Counted from the first letter of the stretch, positions 18,167 through 27,250 are shown. The stretch: 64,000 bases of DNA from VRUE01 sp963737575 (GCA_963737575.1 CAVTTJ010000005.1:372001-436000); one strand, 5' to 3'. Translations and numbers: made by a program. The notes: generated by a model not told the origin, from the sequence alone.

Positions 18167-19381
18167 TCATGATGTTCCCTGGATCTTGGCGACGGCGCGT
18201 CCCGCGGCCTCCCACATCGAGACCGAGCGGTCGCAGTACTCGACCCCGTAGCGGTCGAGGATCTTGAAGCCCTCCTCCTCCCAGGCGCCCGGGATGCGGA
18301 AGATCGCGATCGTCTCGGCGGGGTCCTTGCCGAGCTCGAGGCAGGCCTTGATCACACCGCGGGCGACGATGTCGACCCGCGTGTTGGAGACGATCGACAT
18401 CATCACGGCGATCTTCTCGACGCCCTCCTTCTCGAGGACCTCCTTGGCCAAGCCGCAGGCCTTCGCGACCGACGGGTTGCCGCCGATCTCCGAGTAGTTG
18501 GCCGGCCTGCCGCCCTGGCTGCGGACCGCGTCGGTCAGCGTCAGCGAGCCGCCGCCGGCGCCGATCACGAGGCCGAGGTTGCCCTCGAAGCCGTGGTCCT
18601 TGCCCTGGATCACGCCGCGGTGGTCGGCGGCGTCGATCGCGGCGACGTTGCGCTCGAAGTCGGACGGCTCGTAGGTCTCGCGGGTGTCGTCCTCGTCGAT
18701 CTCGAGCCGCTTGCGGAGGAGGGATTTCTGGCGGCCGACCGCCTCGTTCTCCATCTCCATGTGGGCGTCGAGGGCGACGAAGCTGCCGTCGCTGAGCTCT
18801 GCGAGGGGATTGATCTCGGCGAGGGTCAGGTCGTTGTCGCGGAAGAGGCGGGCGAGGCGGGCGAGGACCGGGGTCGCCCGGTTCAGGTGCGAGCCGCTGA
18901 CGCCGGTGGCGGCGACGACCTGCTTGGCCTCGAAGTCGGCGATCGGGAGCAGGTTCGAGACGTGGCCGCGGCCGACATGGTCGGGGTGGGTCTCGGCGAC
19001 CTCCTCGATGTCGATCCCGCCCATGTCGCTGAACAGCATCAGCGGCCGCTTCGCGGTCCCGTCCCAGACGACCCCGGCGTAGTACTCCTGCTTGACCTCG
19101 GCCTTCGGGTCGACCAGGACCCCGCGCGGCAGCTGGCCGCCGATCTCGAGCTCGAGGATCGCCTCGGCGTGCCCGGCCGCCTCATCGGGGGTGTCGGCGA
19201 ACTTGACCCCGCCGGCCTTCATCCGGCCACCGCTCAGGACCTGGGACTTGACGACGACGGGGCCGTCGATCTTGGCGGCCGCCTCGCGGGCCTCCTCGGG
19301 AGTCGTGCAGAAGCCGTACTCGGTGACGGGAATCCCCGCCAGCTCGACGATCCTGCGTGCCTCGTACTCGTAGAAGCGCAT
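18167..19381 (-). CDS. sucC: Succinate--CoA ligase (ADP-forming) beta subunit
   Basis: The protein has 404 residues. The ATP-grasp domain begins with MRFYEYEARRIVELAGIPV and includes GPVVVKSQVLSGGRMKAGGVKF, DMGGIDIEEVAE, EINPLAEL and GNLGLVIGAGGGSL; the C-terminal ligase domain has NYSEIGGNPS and RGVIKACLELGKDP. It is the nucleotide-binding partner of SucD. It is first in a leftward unit sucC-sucD-ferredoxin and is divergent from the DUF4333 lipoprotein gene. Confidence 0.95.
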   Translation of the reverse strand: MRFYEYEARRIVELAGIPVTEYGFCTTPEEAREAAAKIDGPVVVKSQVLSGGRMKAGGVKFADTPDEAAGHAEAILELEIGGQLPRGVLVDPKAEVKQEYYAGVVWDGTAKRPLMLFSDMGGIDIEEVAETHPDHVGRGHVSNLLPIADFEAKQVVAATGVSGSHLNRATPVLARLARLFRDNDLTLAEINPLAELSDGSFVALDAHMEMENEAVGRQKSLLRKRLEIDEDDTRETYEPSDFERNVAAIDAADHRGVIQGKDHGFEGNLGLVIGAGGGSLTLTDAVRSQGGRPANYSEIGGNPSVAKACGLAKEVLEKEGVEKIAVMMSIVSNTRVDIVARGVIKACLELGKDPAETIAIFRIPGAWEEEGFKILDRYGVEYCDRSVSMWEAAGRAVAKIQGTS

Positions 19382-19455
19382 GCGCGGCGCGGAACCCTAC
19401 CCGAAAGGCCCTGGGATACTTCCCGCCAGGGACGACCGCATTGAAGGGAAGGAAA

Positions 19456-19779
19456 TTGAGAACTCCGCTTCGCCTCATCGCCCTCGCCGGGCTGGCGGCG
19501 GCAGCGCTGGCCCTCGGCGCCTGCGGCGAAACGGTCGTCGACGACGTCAAGCTCGAGGAACAGCTCAAACACGAAGTCGAAACCTCCCGCGGGGAGAAGG
19601 TGAAGTCCGTCGACTGCCCCTCCGGAATCGAGGTCAAGCCGAAGACCAAGTTCGAGTGCACGATCTTTCCGCAGAAGGGAAAGAAGGAAACCGCCGTTCT
19701 ACTGATACGGAACGACGAAGCGGACCTCACGCTCGTCGAAATCAAGTCCGGCGATATCAACCTCAGCGCCGGTGGATAG
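19456..19779 (+). CDS. DUF4333 lipoprotein
   Basis: The frame is open from 19357, but that would overlap the divergent sucC start; a strong purine-rich ribosome site (GAAGGGAAGGAAA) directly precedes the TTG at 19456, which I take as the start. The product is about 107 residues with a short basic N-terminus, a hydrophobic run and a lipobox ending LALGAC. The mature part (KLEEQLKHEVE, SVDCPSGIEV, KFECTIF) is a DUF4333 domain with a conserved Cys pair. It is an actinobacterial cell-envelope protein of unknown role. It ends 10 bases before pckG. Confidence 0.82.
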   Translation: MRTPLRLIALAGLAAAALALGACGETVVDDVKLEEQLKHEVETSRGEKVKSVDCPSGIEVKPKTKFECTIFPQKGKKETAVLLIRNDEADLTLVEIKSGDINLSAGG

Positions 19780-19789
19780 AGTGCAAAAA

Positions 19790-21598
19790 ATGAGCCAGAC
19801 CACCGCGGCCACAGCGCCGACCACGCACGCAAAGCTCCTCGACTGGGTCGGGGAGATCGCAGATCTGACCAAGCCCGACGCCGTCCACTGGTGCGACGGG
19901 TCGGCCGAGGAGTACGACTCGCTCGCGCAGGGCCTGGTCGAGGCCGGGACCTTCGAGCGCCTCTCCGACGCCAAGCGCCCGAACTCCTACCTTGCCCTCT
20001 CAGACCCCAGCGATGTCGCCCGGGTCGAGGACCGGACCTTCATCTGCTCGGAGACCGAGCGGGGCGCCGGGCCGACCAACAACTGGCGCGATCCCGCCGA
20101 GATGCGGGAGACCCTGAAGGGCCTCTTCGATGGCTGCATGAAGGGCAGGACGATGTACGTGGTGCCCTTCTCGATGGGCCCGCTCGGCTCGCCGATCGCC
20201 CATATCGGCGTCCAGCTCACCGACTCCGCCTACGTCGCGACCTCGATGCGGATCATGACCCGGATGGGCAAGGCTGCGCTCGAGGTCCTCGGCGATGACG
20301 GCGAGTTCGTCCCCTGCGTCCACTCGGTAGGGATGCCGCTGGCCGAGGGGCAGGTGGATGTTCCGTGGCCCTGCAACGCCGACGACAAGTACATCGTCCA
20401 CTACCCGGAGACGCGGGAGATCTGGTCGTTCGGGTCCGGCTACGGCGGCAACGCGCTGCTCGGCAAGAAGTGCTTCGCGCTGCGGATCGCCTCGGCGATG
20501 GCCCGCGACGAGGGCTGGATGGCCGAGCACATGCTGATCCTCAAACTCACCTCGCCGAGCGGCGAGGTCAAGTACGTGACCGGTGCCTTCCCGTCGGCGT
20601 CCGGAAAGACGAACCTGGCGATGCTGATCCCGACCCTCGAGGGCTGGACCGCCGAGACCGTCGGCGACGACATCGCCTGGATGAAGTTCGGCGAGGACGG
20701 CCGCCTGCACGCGGTCAACCCCGAGGCCGGCTTCTTCGGCGTCGCCCCGAACACCAGCCACAAGACCAACCCGAACGCGATGGGGACGATCGAGCGGAAC
20801 ACGATCTTCACCAATTGCGCCAAGACCGAGGACGGCGACATCTGGTGGGAGGGCATGACCGGTGAGCTGCCCGAGCGGGCGACCGACTGGCACGGCGAGG
20901 AATGGACCCCGGAGTCCGACCACCCGGCGGCCCACCCCAACTCCCGCTTCACGACCCCTGCCTCGCAGTGCCCGTGCATCGCCCCCGAGTGGGAGGATCC
21001 CGCCGGCGTCCCGATCGACGCCTTCCTCTTCGGCGGCCGCCGCGCGACCACGGTGCCGCTCGTCGCCGAGGCCTTCGACTGGGAGCACGGCACCTTCCTC
21101 GGCGCGACGATGTCGGTCGAGACGACCGCCGCCGCCGCCGGCGAGGTCGGCAAGCTGCGCTTCGACCCGATGGCGATGCTGCCCTTCTGCGGCTACGACA
21201 TGGGCGACTATTTCGGCCACTGGCTGAGCCTCGCCGAGCGCGAGGGGGCGAAGCTGCCGAAGGTCTTTCTCGTCAACTGGTTCCGCAAGGATGAGGACGG
21301 GAAGTTCATCTGGCCGGGCTTCGGCGAGAACAGCCGCGTGCTCGAGTGGGTCTTCCGCCGCTGCGACGACGACGGCGAGACCGTCGAGTCGCCGATCGGG
21401 CTCCTGCCGGCTCCGGGCGAGCTCAACACCGACGGACTCGACATCTCCGAAGAGGATCTTGCGGATCTGCTCTCGGTCGACCCCCAACTCTTCAAGCAGC
21501 AACTGCCGCAGGTCAGGGCGCACCTCGACCGCTTCGGCGACCAGCTCCCGCAGCAGTTGCGCGACCAGCTCGCCAACCTCGAGAGGCGACTGGACTGA
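19790..21598 (+). CDS. pckG: Phosphoenolpyruvate carboxykinase (GTP)
   Basis: The protein has 602 residues from the ATG at 19790; in-frame GTG codons at 19772 and 19781 are alternatives but overlap or abut the lipoprotein stop. Family landmarks are TERGAGPTNNW, FGSGYGGNALLGKKC, the kinase P-loop FPSASGKTNLAM (about 266-277), WMKFGEDGRLHAVNPEAGFFGVAP and NWFRKDEDGKF. It converts oxaloacetate and GTP to PEP, GDP and CO2, the gluconeogenic exit from the TCA cycle. The P-loop Cys that is usual in GTP-type enzymes (PSACGKT) is Ser271 here. Confidence 0.96.
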   Translation: MSQTTAATAPTTHAKLLDWVGEIADLTKPDAVHWCDGSAEEYDSLAQGLVEAGTFERLSDAKRPNSYLALSDPSDVARVEDRTFICSETERGAGPTNNWRDPAEMRETLKGLFDGCMKGRTMYVVPFSMGPLGSPIAHIGVQLTDSAYVATSMRIMTRMGKAALEVLGDDGEFVPCVHSVGMPLAEGQVDVPWPCNADDKYIVHYPETREIWSFGSGYGGNALLGKKCFALRIASAMARDEGWMAEHMLILKLTSPSGEVKYVTGAFPSASGKTNLAMLIPTLEGWTAETVGDDIAWMKFGEDGRLHAVNPEAGFFGVAPNTSHKTNPNAMGTIERNTIFTNCAKTEDGDIWWEGMTGELPERATDWHGEEWTPESDHPAAHPNSRFTTPASQCPCIAPEWEDPAGVPIDAFLFGGRRATTVPLVAEAFDWEHGTFLGATMSVETTAAAAGEVGKLRFDPMAMLPFCGYDMGDYFGHWLSLAEREGAKLPKVFLVNWFRKDEDGKFIWPGFGENSRVLEWVFRRCDDDGETVESPIGLLPAPGELNTDGLDISEEDLADLLSVDPQLFKQQLPQVRAHLDRFGDQLPQQLRDQLANLERRLD

Positions 21599-21605
21599 AT
21601 GGCTG

Positions 21606-22223
21606 TTGCGTCGATCTGACCCGAAGCTCGCACTCGCGCTGATTGCTGCCGTCCTAGCGCTCGATGGGCTGTGGACGCTGCTGGTGGGTTCGACCGGGCC
21701 GGTCACATACGGCTTCGTCGACGAGCCGGCCCACCTCGCGACCTGCGGGGTGCTTCTCCTGGCGATCTCCGCCATCGCCGGCAGGCGGCCGCCGCTGCGC
21801 TTCGTCGGGGCAGCGCTGATCGCGACCGTGGCCATCGACCTCGACCATCTGCCCGCCATTCTCGGCTCGCAGCTGATGACCGCAGGGTTGCCGCGTCCCT
21901 ACACGCACAGCATCGCCATTGTCGCGGCCCTGCTCGCGGCTGCCGCGATGCTGAAGCGCGACGAGCAGCGCCAGATCGCGCTGGGGTTCGCCTTCGGCGT
22001 CTCCGCACACCTGATGCGGGACGTGGCGACTGGCCCCGGCGTGCCGCTCCTCTGGCCGCTCTCAGACAGTGTCGTGAAGATGCCCTACGCCGTCTATTTC
22101 GCGGCGCTGTCGCTCGTGCCGCTTGCCGCCATGCTCACGGCGCGACCCCGCCGCGCCTGGAGGCGGAGATCTCGGCTCGCCGTTCGGCCCTTGCCGAGCG
22201 CCGGTCCTCAAGGCGACTCCTGA
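21606..22223 (+). CDS. YdjM/DUF457-like membrane-bound metal-dependent hydrolase
   Basis: There is no ATG near the 5' end; the TTG at 21606, 8 bases after the pckG stop, gives about 205 residues. Four or five hydrophobic segments carry spaced polar motifs: DEPAHLATC, DLDHLPAIL, RPYTHSI and HLMRDVATGPGVPLLWP, the His/Asp set typical of the LexA-binding/YdjM inner-membrane hydrolase family. The substrate is unknown. The last 89 bases overlap the convergent ATP-grasp gene, so the true C-terminus could be shorter than it appears but no earlier stop exists. Confidence 0.72.
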   Translation: MRRSDPKLALALIAAVLALDGLWTLLVGSTGPVTYGFVDEPAHLATCGVLLLAISAIAGRRPPLRFVGAALIATVAIDLDHLPAILGSQLMTAGLPRPYTHSIAIVAALLAAAAMLKRDEQRQIALGFAFGVSAHLMRDVATGPGVPLLWPLSDSVVKMPYAVYFAALSLVPLAAMLTARPRRAWRRRSRLAVRPLPSAGPQGDS

Positions 22224-23346
22224 CCATGCGGACCAGCATCACCGCCGCCGGCAGCGGGTCGGACCAGCGCAGGTAGGCGCGGGCGAGCGGCCGTCGCGGC
22301 CGGATCACCTCGAGCGCGTCCCTAAGCCTTCCCGATCGGAGCCTGAGGAGGAGGTTTCGCACCTCCGCCTCCTCCCAGCGATAGAAGACGCCGGCGGAGG
22401 CGGCGCACTCGTCGGCCTCCCCTCGCAGGAGCCAATCGCACCAGACCTTCGGGATCGGCGCGCCCGCGCGCGTAGCAAGGGCAATCGAGCCATATAGGCG
22501 CGGGTTGAAGTCGATCGTGGCAAACCCCCCGTCGGCACGGGCGATCAACTCGAGCTCGAAGATGCCCTGCCAACCCAGGCGTCGGATCAGGTCGGCGGCT
22601 CGCGTGGCCAGGTCCGCTGGCGGCATCTCTGTGCGCGAGGAGGAGACCGGGCCCGCCTTGGGCGGCCAAGTTCGGGCGTAGCGTGAGAACGCAATCGCGA
22701 GCAGGCGGTCCCCGGCGGCGACCCCGGCGATCGAGACCGTGTCGCCGGGCTCGAACCTCTGCACGAGGCAGGGCAGCCCGAACTCTGGCAGCGCGGCCTG
22801 CAGAGCCGCTTCGTCCTCGACGATGGCGGACTGGCGCTGCTTTCGCTCCCCGTTGTCGTCGAATACGGTCTGGCGCGGCTTGAGCAGCACTGGGTAGCCA
22901 AACCCGGCGACCGTGGAGATCGCCTCCTCGGCGTCCTCACAGACGACGCTCGGTGGCGCGGCGAGCCCGGCCATCGCCGCGTCGGCGAGCAGCGTCACCT
23001 TGTTCACGCAGCGGTCGACGACCTTGCTCGCCGGCAGGCCAAGCCGGACCCGGTCCTCGAACAGGTCGCGGTGGTCGGAAAGCGCAAGGAGGGAGGCGTC
23101 GCTGCCCGGCAATACCGTCGCGAAGTCACCCGCCCGCGTCGCCACGGCGACCTGCTCCGCAAAGAGACGGGGCTCGGCTCGGGGGTCGGGCAGGCTAAGC
23201 CGGGTGCTTACGCGGCGCGACCACTGCCCGGGGGCCGGCGGGTCGCTGGTGGCCGCGCCGACCCGGAAGCCTTCGCGGGCAAGGCACTCGCAGGTCCCGA
23301 CGGTGGAGCGGGCGTGCGCGTCTGTGAGCAGGACGCCTGGCTTCAT
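22135..23346 (-). CDS. ATP-grasp domain protein (carbamoyl-phosphate-synthase-like ligase)
   Basis: The protein has 403 residues. An N-terminal Rossmann-like part (about 1-95, LLTDAHARSTVGTCECLAREGF) precedes an ATP-grasp core (about 110-300) with GYPVLLKPRQ, LVQRFEPGDT, GWQGIFELELIARADGGFATIDFNPRLYGS, where the Glu/Asn-Pro-Arg set binds Mg-ATP. Such proteins in polysaccharide loci ligate an amino acid or other carboxylate, for example onto a sugar amine; which substrate is unknown. It is divergent from the CE4 deacetylase gene (44-base spacer), supporting a role in glycan modification. Confidence 0.85.
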   Translation of the reverse strand: MKPGVLLTDAHARSTVGTCECLAREGFRVGAATSDPPAPGQWSRRVSTRLSLPDPRAEPRLFAEQVAVATRAGDFATVLPGSDASLLALSDHRDLFEDRVRLGLPASKVVDRCVNKVTLLADAAMAGLAAPPSVVCEDAEEAISTVAGFGYPVLLKPRQTVFDDNGERKQRQSAIVEDEAALQAALPEFGLPCLVQRFEPGDTVSIAGVAAGDRLLAIAFSRYARTWPPKAGPVSSSRTEMPPADLATRAADLIRRLGWQGIFELELIARADGGFATIDFNPRLYGSIALATRAGAPIPKVWCDWLLRGEADECAASAGVFYRWEEAEVRNLLLRLRSGRLRDALEVIRPRRPLARAYLRWSDPLPAAVMLVRMVRSRLEDRRSARAERRAEISASRRGGVAP

Positions 23347-23390
23347 CGCGGCTGGCTAGCGTACGGCATATCCGCCGGCCAAACGACCTC

Positions 23391-24176
23391 TTGATCCTCT
23401 GCTACCACGGGGTCAGCGAGCGCTGGCCGAGCGACTTCGCGATATCGCCGCGGCGGCTCGAGGGGCAGCTTCGGTTCCTGATCAGACGCGGCTACCGGCC
23501 GGTGACACTTGGCGCCGCGCTTCGGGAGCGTCCCAGGGGCAAGATCCTCGCCGTCACCTTCGACGACGCGCTTCGCTCGGTGTTGCGCGAGGGCCAGCCG
23601 GTGCTCTCGCAGCTCGGGGTCCCGGCCACCGTATTCGTGCCAACCGCCTACGCCGCGACCCAGGAGCCGGTCGCCTGGGCGGGGATGGAGAGGTGGCTCG
23701 AAACGCCTCATGAGGAGGAGCTGGGCTGCATGACCTGGGAGGAGCTGCGGGGGTTGAGGGACAGGGGCTGGGAGGTCGGCTCCCATACACGCCGACACCC
23801 CGACCTGGTGCCGCTCGACGACGATGAGGCGGCCGCCGAGATGCTGGAGTCGCGCCGCGAATGCGAGCGCGAGATGGAGCAGTCGTGCGAGCTGCTGGCC
23901 TATCCGTTCTCGAGCTACGACCGGCGGGTCAAGGAGATGGCGAAAGCCAGCGGTTATGCGGCGGCCGTGATCCTCGACAGCCATCTCGCGATTCCGAGGC
24001 GGTGTATGCCACTGTTACCGGGCTCAGACCCCTTCGAGACCATCAGGACCGGGGTCTATCGCCACGACGGCTGGGGCCGGTTCCTCGCGAAGACGTCCTT
24101 GATTGCCCGCCGGGCTCGCTCATCCAGCGCCGTGCAGATGGCGATACGTACCGAGAGCAACGGGGTTAGCACCTGA
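23391..24176 (+). CDS. Polysaccharide deacetylase (CE4/NodB family), no export signal
   Basis: It starts at the TTG at 23391; no ATG or GTG lies between it and the divergent gene. The protein has 261 residues and enters the fold at once (ILCYHGVSERW). The NodB motif 1 TFDDA gives Asp58/Asp59, and motif 2 SHTRRHP gives metal ligands His132 and His136; LAYPFSSYD is motif 3. There is no signal peptide or membrane helix, so it is predicted to be cytosolic, which is atypical for CE4 enzymes and would imply action on a lipid-linked or nucleotide-linked intermediate. It is followed after 2 bases by a GH26-like gene. Confidence 0.88.
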   Translation: MILCYHGVSERWPSDFAISPRRLEGQLRFLIRRGYRPVTLGAALRERPRGKILAVTFDDALRSVLREGQPVLSQLGVPATVFVPTAYAATQEPVAWAGMERWLETPHEEELGCMTWEELRGLRDRGWEVGSHTRRHPDLVPLDDDEAAAEMLESRRECEREMEQSCELLAYPFSSYDRRVKEMAKASGYAAAVILDSHLAIPRRCMPLLPGSDPFETIRTGVYRHDGWGRFLAKTSLIARRARSSSAVQMAIRTESNGVST

Positions 24177-24178
24177 GA

Positions 24179-25205
24179 ATGGTTACAAGGACAAGCAAAA
24201 GGCGGTCGAGCGGCAGGCGTTCGCTTCTGGGCGTGGCGGCGCTTTTGCCGACCCTGCTCGCCTTGCCTGATCTCGCCTGCCGCATCGCTGGGGGCGCGCG
24301 TGTCGCTCGGCTCCTACATCCCTCACGCGGACGAAAGCCCGGCGCTGATCGGCTCCTTTGCGCAGCAGGTCGGCTGGAAGCCGGTGATCCTCGACTCCTT
24401 CAAGACCTTCGACCAGGCGCCCATCTATTACCCGCAGCTCGACGCGATGCGCGCCAGCGGGGCCGTGCCGATGATCACCTGGGAGCCCCAGACCTCCTCC
24501 GGAGGGGTGATCAGCCTCTCTGGGATCGCCCGCGGGCGCTATGACCAATACATCGGGGCCGCGGCCCGCGCCGCGGCGGGCTGGGGCAAGCCGATGATGA
24601 TCCGCTTCGGCCAGGAGATGAACGGCTCCTGGTATCCGTGGTCGCCGGCGTTCGGCAACAACGCTCGCTCCTTCGTCAAGGCCTGGCGCCACATCGTTCG
24701 GGTCTTCAGGCGCGAAGGCGCGAACAACGTCTACTGGGTCTGGACCCCGTACGTGGAGACCGCCGAGAACATTCCCTTCCGGCGGTTCTATCCCGGCGAC
24801 CGCTACGTCGACTGGGCTGGGGTCGACGGCTACAACTGGGGCGGCCGCTTCGCCTGGAAATCGTTTCGCAGCCTCTTCGCCCACTCCTACCAGGACCTGC
24901 TCCGGCTCACCCACCGGCCGCTGATGATCGGGGAGATCGGCTGCGGTGAGATCGGCGGGAGCAAGTCGCGCTGGCTGCGCCTGATGCTCCGCCGCGACCT
25001 GCCGCGCATGGGTCATTTTCGGGCGGTCGTCTGGTTCGACGGCACGGACCCGAAGGGCGATCTTCGTATGGACACGTCCTTCGCCGCGCTTCGCTCCTTC
25101 CGACGCTGGACGAGCGCCCCCCTCTACGCGTCCAGTCGCAAGCTGCTCCTGCGGTCGCCAAGGCGCCTCTCGCGCGGCGGTTCGGATCGCCGCCACTCGC
25201 GGTGA
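24179..25205 (+). CDS. GH26-like glycoside hydrolase (first paralogue), frame break in the signal region
   Basis: The catalytic domain is continuous from a GTG at 24300 to the stop at 25205 (301 residues). Catalytic residues are the acid/base Glu in RFGQEMNGSWYPW (Glu106 in that numbering) and the nucleophile Glu in MIGEIGCGE (Glu212), the GH26 beta-mannanase pattern. A basic-hydrophobic signal peptide (from the ATG at 24179, MVTRTSKRRSSGRRSLLG) lies in a different frame; removing one base near 24267-24270 would join it to SPAASLGARVSLGSY. So either the export signal is broken or the sequence has a one-base error. The stop overlaps the next start (GTGA). Confidence 0.82.
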
Positions 25206-27172
25206 GCCGCCCGCCCGCGGCACAGGCGCGCCGCCTCATCGCCGTCTCCGTGACCTGCCTGCTGCTTCTGCCCGCGGCGGCCCAGGCCGCGCCGATCTCA
25301 CTCGGAGTCTTCGTCCCTGACGCTTTCGATCACCCGGGACGTGTCTCCGCCTTCGGGAGGCAGGTCGGGCGCCAGCCGGTGATGGTGCTCTCCTACAAGA
25401 ACTGGAGCGTCGAACCGTTCTACCGGCCTGAACTGGAACGCGTCTGGGACGAGGGCGCGGTGCCGTTGGTCACCTGGGAGCCCGAGACAGAAGCCGGCAA
25501 GGGAATCCCCCTGCGGGAAATTGTCGAAAAGCGATACGACCGCTACATCCGCAAGTCGGCCGAAGCCGCCGCAGCCTGGGGCAAGCCGATCATGGTGCGC
25601 TTCGCCCAGGAGATGAACGGCGGCTGGTATCCCTGGGGCTATCAGGTCGACGGCAACACGCCTCGCCTCTACCGCGAAGCCTGGCATCGCATCTTCTGGA
25701 TCTTCCGCAACCACGGCGCCGGCAATGTCAGGTGGGTCTGGTCTCCGAACGAGGATGCGGGAGGCGGCCATCCCCTCTCCGTCTTCTATCCCGGCGATGA
25801 GTTCGTCGACTGGGTCGGGATCGACGGCTTCTGCTGGGGCGGCGACATCGGCTGGCCTTCCTTCACGGCGATCTTCGGCAACACCTACGACCGAATCGTC
25901 AAGCTCACGTCAAAGCCGATCATGATCGCCGAGACAGCAGCCGGCGAGGAGGGGGGCGACAAGGCCGAATGGATCGCCAGCGCCCTCGGTCGGGAGGCGC
26001 CCGCATTCCCGAATCTCCGCGCTCTCGTGTGGTTCGACGACGAAGACCCACGGGCGGACTTCCGGGTCGATAGCAGCCCGTCGGCTCTTGCTGCCTTCCG
26101 CACGGCGATCGCCTCACCCCGCTACGGCGGGACCCGCAGCACGCTGCTCGCGACGCCGGCGAGCCTGCCGACGGGATCCGCGGCGCCGCCGGAGCCGGGC
26201 AGCGGGTACGGCGCCCCCTCGTTCCTCGAAGAACTGAGGCTGAAGCTCCATGGTCCTTATCTGCTGCTCGCGATAGGGATCGCGGTTGCGCTGGCGGCGA
26301 TCCTCGTGGCTGCTGTCCTCTGGCTTCGCCGGGCCCGCAGGGCGCGCGCGGCGCGTCCTGCCGGGGCGAGAGAGATGAGCTCGGAGATATCCGAAGGGCT
26401 GGGCGAGAACCCGCGCCACGTGACCGAAGTGCTCGTCCTCTGCTACCACGCGGTCAGCGACACCTGGCCGAGCCCGGCTGCAATCTCGACGGCTGCGCTC
26501 GAGGCGCAGCTCAGGTTCCTGCTGAGGCGCGGCTACCGCCCCCTCCAACTCTCGGCAGCGTTCGACCGGGAAGCGCCCCGCAGGGCGATGGCCGTCACTT
26601 TCGACGACGCCTATGCCTCGATCCTAGAGGCGGGCCTTCCGATCCTCGAACGACTCGGCGTGCCCGGCACGGTGTTCGTGCCGACCGATCCGGCGAGCGG
26701 CGGCGGCCTGATGACGTGGTCGGAGCTCGCGCAGTGGGTCGGGGGCGAGCACGAGCACGAGCTGCGATGCATGAACTGGGAGGAGCTCCGAGGGCTCCTG
26801 GAGCGCGGCTGGGAGATCGGATCTCACACCCGCTCGCACCCCCGGCTGACCGAGATCGGCGAGGAGCGGGCGCTGAGCGAGCTTCGCGACTCCCGCGTGG
26901 CCTGCGAGGAGGCGCTGCAGCGGCCCTGCACCTCGCTTGCCTATCCCTTCGGGAGCTACGACGCGACGGTGCGGGAGCTTGCCGCCGCGGCCGGCTACCG
27001 GACGGCGGTCACGCTCGACGAGCGGATCACGGCCCCCCTGCGCGGCCGGGGGCGACTCGAGGTTCCTCGTGAGGCCATTTACCGCTCGACCGGATGGGTC
27101 ACCTTCGGGGCCAAGACGTCGCGCCTTGCGCGGCGGGTTCGGGTCTCGAGGGCCTACGCCTCGCTCGCCTAG
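25202..27172 (+). CDS. GH26-like hydrolase / membrane helix / CE4 deacetylase fusion
   Basis: The protein has 656 residues and a GTG start overlapping the preceding stop. In order: a signal peptide (about 1-29, ending AAAQA), a GH26-like domain (about 30-310) with catalytic Glu137 in RFAQEMNGG and Glu244 in MIAETAAGE, a proline-rich linker, a membrane helix at about 351-375 followed by basic residues, and a NodB deacetylase domain (about 400-650) with Asp468/Asp469 in TFDDA and His542/His546 in SHTRSHP. The basic flank after the helix places the deacetylase in the cytoplasm and the hydrolase outside. The two halves match the separate neighbouring genes, so this is a fused version of the same pair. 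It is analogous to, but not the same as, PgaB and PelA, which join a hydrolase and a deacetylase. Confidence 0.9.
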   Translation: MSRPPAAQARRLIAVSVTCLLLLPAAAQAAPISLGVFVPDAFDHPGRVSAFGRQVGRQPVMVLSYKNWSVEPFYRPELERVWDEGAVPLVTWEPETEAGKGIPLREIVEKRYDRYIRKSAEAAAAWGKPIMVRFAQEMNGGWYPWGYQVDGNTPRLYREAWHRIFWIFRNHGAGNVRWVWSPNEDAGGGHPLSVFYPGDEFVDWVGIDGFCWGGDIGWPSFTAIFGNTYDRIVKLTSKPIMIAETAAGEEGGDKAEWIASALGREAPAFPNLRALVWFDDEDPRADFRVDSSPSALAAFRTAIASPRYGGTRSTLLATPASLPTGSAAPPEPGSGYGAPSFLEELRLKLHGPYLLLAIGIAVALAAILVAAVLWLRRARRARAARPAGAREMSSEISEGLGENPRHVTEVLVLCYHAVSDTWPSPAAISTAALEAQLRFLLRRGYRPLQLSAAFDREAPRRAMAVTFDDAYASILEAGLPILERLGVPGTVFVPTDPASGGGLMTWSELAQWVGGEHEHELRCMNWEELRGLLERGWEIGSHTRSHPRLTEIGEERALSELRDSRVACEEALQRPCTSLAYPFGSYDATVRELAAAAGYRTAVTLDERITAPLRGRGRLEVPREAIYRSTGWVTFGAKTSRLARRVRVSRAYASLA

Positions 27173-27250
27173 GCCGGGCACGGCCTCATATATCCGTCCA
27201 GTTGGCCTTGACATAGCTCCGACCCAGGGCGGCATCGCCGAGAGATTGGG

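Noticed and set aside
27208..27213. TTGACA upstream of the third GH26-like gene as a -35 box
   Set aside because: No acceptable -10 hexamer occurs 16-19 bases downstream, and the gene may be read from the upstream operon.
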